NCBI GenBank assembly: GCA_028571305.1
Contig: JAOXNS010000035.1
Coordinates: forward strand, 1 to 23,790
Source of the DNA: Magicicada cassinii
Lineage: Eukaryota > Arthropoda > Insecta > Hemiptera > Cicadidae
Length of the DNA stretch: 23,790 nt
Direction: 5' to 3'
In this document: positions 18,228-23,790 of the stretch, in pieces
How the letters are laid out: every line of letters starts with the position of its first letter
Numbering within the stretch: position 1 is the first letter of the stretch
Notes under the pieces: model-generated
Told to the model about the DNA's origin: nothing
The model's input: only the letters and a program-made list of their open reading frames with translations
Database searches by the model: none
Position numbers and translations under genes: made by a program

Positions 18228-21200
18228 GTTACTTAAAAAGGGCACTGCCTACCGATTCAAGAAATGCAAAGGTCGGATTAATCAACCTAATCTGACTGAG
18301 CAGAGAAACTACCTAAATATTTTAAGAATGTTAACCCAACCAGATACGAAAATCATCTATTAGGGTATAGATTAATGGCAACAGTATACAGAACACTTCA
18401 GAAAGGCGTCTTATGAAGATTTGTCGATCAGTACAAATTCTTAACGAAGTAGAACATGGTAATAAGCAGGCTGGTACGTGCTGGCACATCCCAAAAGTTC
18501 ATTGTGATGCTTGCAATTTAACATGGGCACATATTCGTTGACGTAAAACGAGAGAAACAAGCGTAGAAAAGCATATAAGTTGTATACAACATTGCAGGTA
18601 AGAAAATAAACAACGAAAAACCGATACAGACACTTCAATAAATAGGCCTAAACGAACAAAATTTTATGAAAAGGCCTTAAGGAAGGACGACCACTGAAAC
18701 TAGTCGAATATAACATGAAATTATCCTATCAGTGATTAAAAACATTTGCCTCAATTAAACGATGGTTAAAAAAATCATTGGTTCACAATAACCAGCAGAT
18801 GTGGAAAATGAAATCCAACATTGAATTGTATTTTTTATTCAATCTAAAACCAATAAAAAGGTGAAATATCTTAAATTAGTAATTGATAATTAACATAATC
18901 AACTTAAACCGATCCTTAATCATCCACGTACTGTATTAAAAATTGAATTCCAAAATAATTTTTCCCTTTAGTTCTTCTTTATTTAATTAAAAGCTTTGTT
19001 TTATGTGCATACAAACGACTGGTTAAATTAACTTACCTTGTATACTTAATAGTGGAAACATTCGACTTGTTTTTGGCTATTGGTACAAAAAAAAATTGAA
19101 TAAAATTCTATGTGATCAGAAATAGCCTATATTATAACCAGATTTTGCAACATTTTTGGGGTGTATATATTTTTCGGAAAACGGACTGCTATCAGAATTT
19201 CAAACGTTACAGCACCGAAGGCAACTATGGATGAAAAGAAACATTCCGAAATGCTATTGAAAGACGGTACGCAAGAACTGAACTGAAGAGAAGCGCAAGA
19301 AAACATGCCTCGAAACGTTACTGAACCATCGATAAAAAAAGATATCACACGTCGGGCGATCAATATCTATCTTCTTCTGCCAACGCCCATCGATGATCAT
19401 ACCTAATTAAAGTCACGCGCTGAGCGTACAAAACCTTCCAACTAGGCTGAAAAAGTAATGCCTCCGTTAATTCCTTTTCGTGACAGAACAGGAAGTGAAG
19501 AGTCGGTATTGAATTCGAAACGGACTCTAAAACCGTTATTACAAAAATTTCTAAAGCTCCAAGGAAGTGAGTGTGAGATACAAACGAACCGTACCAAATT
19601 TTGTTTACTAACGTAGTTACAGAGATCGCGACAAACAACTTTATTAGTATTTCAACTCCAACACATCATAAAATAATCGTCTTTATTGTAAAGTTGTTAG
19701 AGACGCCCGAAACGAGATAGATAAAAACACTGCAGTTTTAGTTTTCATTCTTCGATGTTAAACACTAAGCATTTGTGTAAGGAAATTGTAAACACAAAGT
19801 CTCTCTCTCTACTCATTGGATATAATGTCTATTATTCTCTCTCTCTCTCCCCTCCCTCGCTCTTCTTTCCCTGTTTATCAGGCTATCTCTCTTTTTAGCT
19901 ATCTACTACAGCATTGTGCAAGAGCGCGGCACCCACGCGTATATCGTCTTCTCCCTCGTGTAGGTCATTATGCTCATATGTTACCAATATACATCTATAT
20001 AAACTACAGATCTGTCTGACGTATGAGTAACAAATTAGCTCTGTTTCCGCGTTGAATTTTCCACCTTCATCACACGAACGAATGAACATATTTTTACACT
20101 ATCGTTCAAACAAGTGTGAGTTTCTGGTCTGTCACGCCAACTGTTTTCCTAGTCGAAATTGTTAAAAGCGCTTTGCTAGCTCAAGGTTTAGAAAATTGCA
20201 CTAGGCCTGGACCTAAATAAGTTCATTTATATTCTCAGGCAAGAACATCTGAGGACCAGATAAGAAGTGCACACTTCGGTCGCATAGTTAGGCTTGTTGA
20301 TCGTTAAAACAGGAGTTACAAAGTTTTAGATTTTAAAATAACATTACATTCACTGAAATTCAAATTAATTTCTTGTTTTTCACTAATATGAAGAGGCAAC
20401 ATGCCTGCTCTGGTCTTACAAACTCGTTTTCCCCGCACGATGAATGCGGTCTCACAACACTATTTCCTCCTTCCTTCCTGACAATGATATGTAATAATTC
20501 TACCCAGGATGTTAGGACATCCGGCCTAAAATACAAAATTTTTGCACACTATTAAGGATGAACCTGCCCGCATGTCCTTTGCTTTACTTTTTTCAGTGAG
20601 TTGCGTTCTCTAAAATATTACTGGTTTTCACCCACGGTCTGAAAATCGACGCTTTTTTTCCTGGCAGACTCTAACAAACCTTATTTCGGGAGTGTGAATC
20701 CTTCCATTTGCTTGAGTCATGGCATACAATTATCTCAAATTACTTTACGTGTCGCTCAGTACAGAATATACTCAATAATCTGCACCAAAGACGTTTTTCT
20801 CACCTTGAGTTTTCAATTTCAGATATAAAACGGGCGTATTTAAATAAAACGAATTTTTTTAATAAAGTTATTGCATAATGTATGTAGTGACTATTCTACT
20901 GTAAGTGTGAGAAGTCGAAATTAAACACCAGCCAAACTACAACCAGAAGTGAGCCGTCTGAGGGCAGAGATGGGAATTAGCGGAACGATTCGTACTTACC
21001 AATTGTGTTAGCAAAGCTTCACGGCGAACCGCTTCCTAATCAGGAAAGACAAATAGAAACTATTTATTGCACATTACAGTTTAAACAACAGCAATACGGA
21101 CAGTACAGCTGAAACGTAACTCTCTACTTTATGAAAGAAATAGTATTGTCCACGTAGTTTGTTCACATTTAATAGTTCTTTGAAAGAAATGGATTTAGCA

Positions 21201-21477
21201 TAGAGAACTTCTTATTCAATGATTAATCTCACTGTTTAATGGCTCTTTTCTAGCTAATCCTTCAGTCGTATTATGTGTGACTTATACATCCGGTTTTTCA
21301 CAATTTTTCGTGATATTCTTTTCCCGTTTTTTTTTTCAATTCCAAGGCCTATTTGTTTAGTTCAGTCCTTGCCTTACATTTTCGTTTATTATTCGTTATC
21401 GATTGTGGAAACTTTTACTATGTTAGAAACTATGCTTCAAAGGACAACTAAGTGAAAGTGAACTAACATCTGTCTTT
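18228..21477. other. Intronic DNA, no gene recognised
   Basis: Several short minus-strand open frames (for example 19127-19363 and 19360-19638) show no domain, and the first begins without the hallmarks of an exon. A CT-rich simple repeat lies at 19798-19862. The segment 20373-20700 is somewhat GC-richer and has a small perfect hairpin, GGATGT/ACATCC, near 20507-20522. None of this can be named. Confidence 0.5.
19798..19862. repeat. CT-rich simple repeat
   Basis: Two (CT)n runs separated by a short unique stretch, ending CCCCTCCCTCGC. Read on the other strand, they are GAGAG runs. Confidence 0.85.
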
Positions 21478-22215
21478 CATCATCATCTTCACGTCACGGC
21501 GTAGGCAAGGCGCCGTCTGTTCCGCCTTTAAAGATTCCCCAGCCATCTCTTCCTGGGTCTATCAACACAAATGTGTTCGGGTCTATAGGTTTATATTTTC
21601 TGATTTGTTTGACCAGTCTCGAGTCTCACATTCTTTCTAAGTGTACTTCCCACCGTTGTTTCAGTCTTTCATTCAAGTTAAAAACTCCTGTAATTCTTCT
21701 CTTATGGCCTCATTCTTATATAAGATTAAGTTTAGAACACCTTATAAGTCCTCTTAAGAACGTCACTTCCGAGGCCTCTATTTTACTTTCTTATTTCTTG
21801 GTTGTCGTGCATAATTCACACCCACAGGAACATCCATAACTTTGTAATAGCCTACTTTAATTTTCCAGCTCGACGTACCTTGTTTAAAAATACGACTGAT
21901 TGTCCAACAGGTCGTCTGGAACTTACCGTATTTAACATCAGTATCATAATTCTTATCATAGGCAATATCATTTTCCCAATAGTTAAATTAGCTCACCTGT
22001 TCTACAATTTAATCATTTTTGTTGAGATATCCTACAATTATTTTTAACAGCTATCGTTGTTCCGTTATATAGGCCTTGTACAGTTCTTATAAGTTGTGCG
22101 TATCGACGTTCTCCTAATACTTGCCACAGAAAATTTCTATCTACTCTATCAAAAGACTTCTCAAAATCAAAGAAAGCGACATGAATTCTTCAGAGAAAGA
22201 TCTGCTTTTTATTGT
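21478..22215 (-). pseudogene. LINE remnant with reverse transcriptase motif A and 3' end
   Basis: On the minus strand, 22183-22013 translates to HVAFFDFEKSFDRV, RNFLWQVLGE and RTVQGLYNGT. This is the reverse transcriptase palm motif containing the catalytic Asp region (FxDxxKAFDRV) and what follows it. A second frame, 21781-21494, reads IEASEVTFLRGLI, LKQRWEVHLERM, RLVKQIRKYKP and then GGTDGALPTP before TGA. Those are the usual ORF2 C-terminal blocks. The 3' end carries GATGATGATG (near 21478-21487), like the GAT-type tails of some LINE families. The stretch between motif A and the tail is far shorter than in an intact element, so an internal deletion is likely, along with several stops. It shares the Abd-B transcription strand. 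Confidence 0.85.
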
Positions 22216-23715
22216 GTACTCTCATAGTCGTTATTCAATACTGAAAACTGAAGGGAATACAAAATGTTTGCCAACCATTGATTTTAAATATATATATATA
22301 TATTTCTTTTCAATTGGCACCGTAGGTCCACTTTAAAGTCAAGCGTCATAAACAGTATACAGACCTAGGTGGACGACCACAAAGAGCTCGGTGGCCGGGA
22401 ACTTCTACACTCGTAGAGAGGGGGTACAGAGTGGAATGAAATTTTAATTAAAGTTATATTGTGGCGACCATAGGGAATTATATAATTAAATACCGATACA
22501 AGAGCTCCTAAGATTATGAAGGATTTCATGACACGTACAACTCTTGACCGGCAGTGTGATCTACAGAAAAGTCTGGTCTGGACAAAAGTGTACTTCGGAC
22601 AGCACGAAAGTGTTGAAGATCTCTCGTAGACCGATGAAATAAGAAGTACATCGAAACGTTTAAAGATATAAGGAACTTTCGGAGGTAGATTATAATATAG
22701 GCCTATTATTTGGTAACCTGAACAAGACGAGGATTACAAGAATGAACCGTCATTTTAGAGAGAGTTTTTAATAGACAGTGCGGACATAATGAGACTTATC
22801 AAAGCTATCGTAGAGACAGAATTTGGAATGAATAAATGAGAATATGAAAATTGAAATGTTACTGCGGTGGAGGCAAGACTAAGCAAGAAGAAGAACAAGA
22901 AACTGAAGAATCGATGACGTTTTGAACTGAAAGACCAAAGGAATAAGACGATCTAACAGGGCAGAACAGGGTGTATGTGTCGGAAGGGTTGGCATGAAAG
23001 TCTAACACAGGGGTGTACTGTGTGTTTGGACGTGCATGGCTATCTCTTGTCAGGTAAATCGATGGAAGTCGTTACGCAGATTTGTACAAGAACATAACTG
23101 CAGATATTCCTATATGAATAATTCCTTATATAAACTCGTCGTTGAAGTTATACACAATATTGGCACATTCTGTATACAAACGTACATGTATTATCTATAT
23201 ATAATGTTATAATACATGGTGAATTTATAGATGAGCTTACATGTAAGCAGATGTATTAGCTATCCAATGGAAGATAGAGTTAGATAGAGTTAGCCTATAC
23301 GATGTTCATAGCGGTAATAGAGCAGGTTACGAAGCGACACTAGTATCGAGGATTCGCGAAATCCATTTTATTGCGGCTTAAACCTGCCATTTACCGCGAG
23401 ATTTCCCCCCCCCCCAACTAAACGCTAAACACACTCGAGTTCTATATGCGCGTATTGGCGTTTAAGTAAATCGAAGAGTTTAATGTTATACAACTCAATG
23501 AGAAAACGTCAATCTCTCTCTGTCTCTATCTTAAATCGACACCACCTTTTAAGCGAAAAATGTATTACTGCTAAATAATAAAAAAATAAAAAAGTTAAAT
23601 TCATTTGGAAATAATTCTACCATTAAAATTAGGCTAACAGACAAATACATGATTATGGGTAGAACCGTCAGTTCATTTTAAAACTTCAAAATGGTTAGAC
23701 AGCGTAATTGTATAC

Positions 23716-23718
<3 letters not shown>
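22216..23718. other. Intronic DNA, no gene recognised
   Basis: A (TA)n run lies at 22287-22303. A GC-richer patch at 22355-22430, with GGTGGCCGGGAAC, may be old repeat. A poly-C run of eleven lies at 23405-23415. TAGGCCTA occurs at 22698. No coding region could be supported. Confidence 0.5.

Positions 23719-23790
<72 letters not shown>
23719..23790. repeat. (GA)n microsatellite running off the window
   Basis: At least 36 perfect GA units with no interruption, reaching the last base of the window. The perfect purity suggests a recent, highly variable locus, or a place where the assembly ends because of the repeat. Confidence 0.98.

Larger units (their letters stand above)
10893..23790 (-). 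other. Presumed long Abd-B intron / upstream region
   Basis: Everything upstream of the last-exon acceptor. The previous exon must lie at higher coordinates, and no donor plus coding block was recognised inside the window, so this is probably at least 12.9 kb of intron. In flies the Abd-B transcripts start from several alternative promoters upstream of shared 3' exons, so promoters or noncoding exons could lie here unseen. Most identifiable content is LINE debris, hairpin elements and microsatellites. Confidence 0.6.

Noticed and set aside
19440-19500. AAAAAGTAATGCCTCCG, which resembles the end of some mariner transposons
   Set aside because: No matching inverted end, TA duplication or transposase fragment was seen nearby, so one short word is not enough.
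22355-22430. GC-richer patch with GGRPQRARWP-like translation, considered as another LINE tail
   Set aside because: Only one short block fits. The flanking blocks expected in order are absent.

Overview
The window looks like AT-rich insect nuclear DNA from a large, repeat-rich genome. The one confident host gene is the last coding exon of the posterior Hox gene Abdominal-B (Abd-B), on the minus strand at 10480-10892. It encodes a complete, uninterrupted homeodomain and the protein C-terminus, behind a clear splice acceptor. The homeodomain has a non-dipteran reading (LNLTERQ, where Drosophila has LQLTERQ). Cockroach- or termite-like LINE debris and the abundant palindrome TAGGCCTA suggest Blattodea or a related polyneopteran; that placement is inference from memory.

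Layout. Positions 1-10479 lie downstream of Abd-B. They should hold the Abd-B 3' UTR and then intergenic DNA towards abd-A, if Hox order and orientation are conserved. They contain simple repeats, a purine-rich block, a tRNA-like remnant, a LINE 3' remnant (8245-8582) and a remarkable hairpin element bounded by 15-bp direct repeats (9532-9834). Positions 10893-23790 lie upstream of the last exon, so they are most likely one long Abd-B intron; no further exon could be recognised. They carry three more LINE 3' remnants (12046-12434, 16640-17064 and, on the minus strand, 21478-22215), a GC-rich 187-bp insert between 11-bp direct repeats (14931-15139), a second hairpin element between 12-bp direct repeats (18053-18227), and many microsatellites.

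The most interesting signal is the shared blueprint of the two hairpin elements, whose sequences are unrelated in detail. Each has a flanking direct repeat, then about 32-34 bp found only on the left, then an inverted-repeat arm. A spacer follows, and the second arm abuts the other direct repeat. Each carries a CTGANGA-TG-stem-loop-T-GAAAC core that resembles a hammerhead ribozyme core. This fits remnants of Penelope-like retroelements, but it needs a database and covariance-model check. No new host gene system is visible beyond Abd-B.
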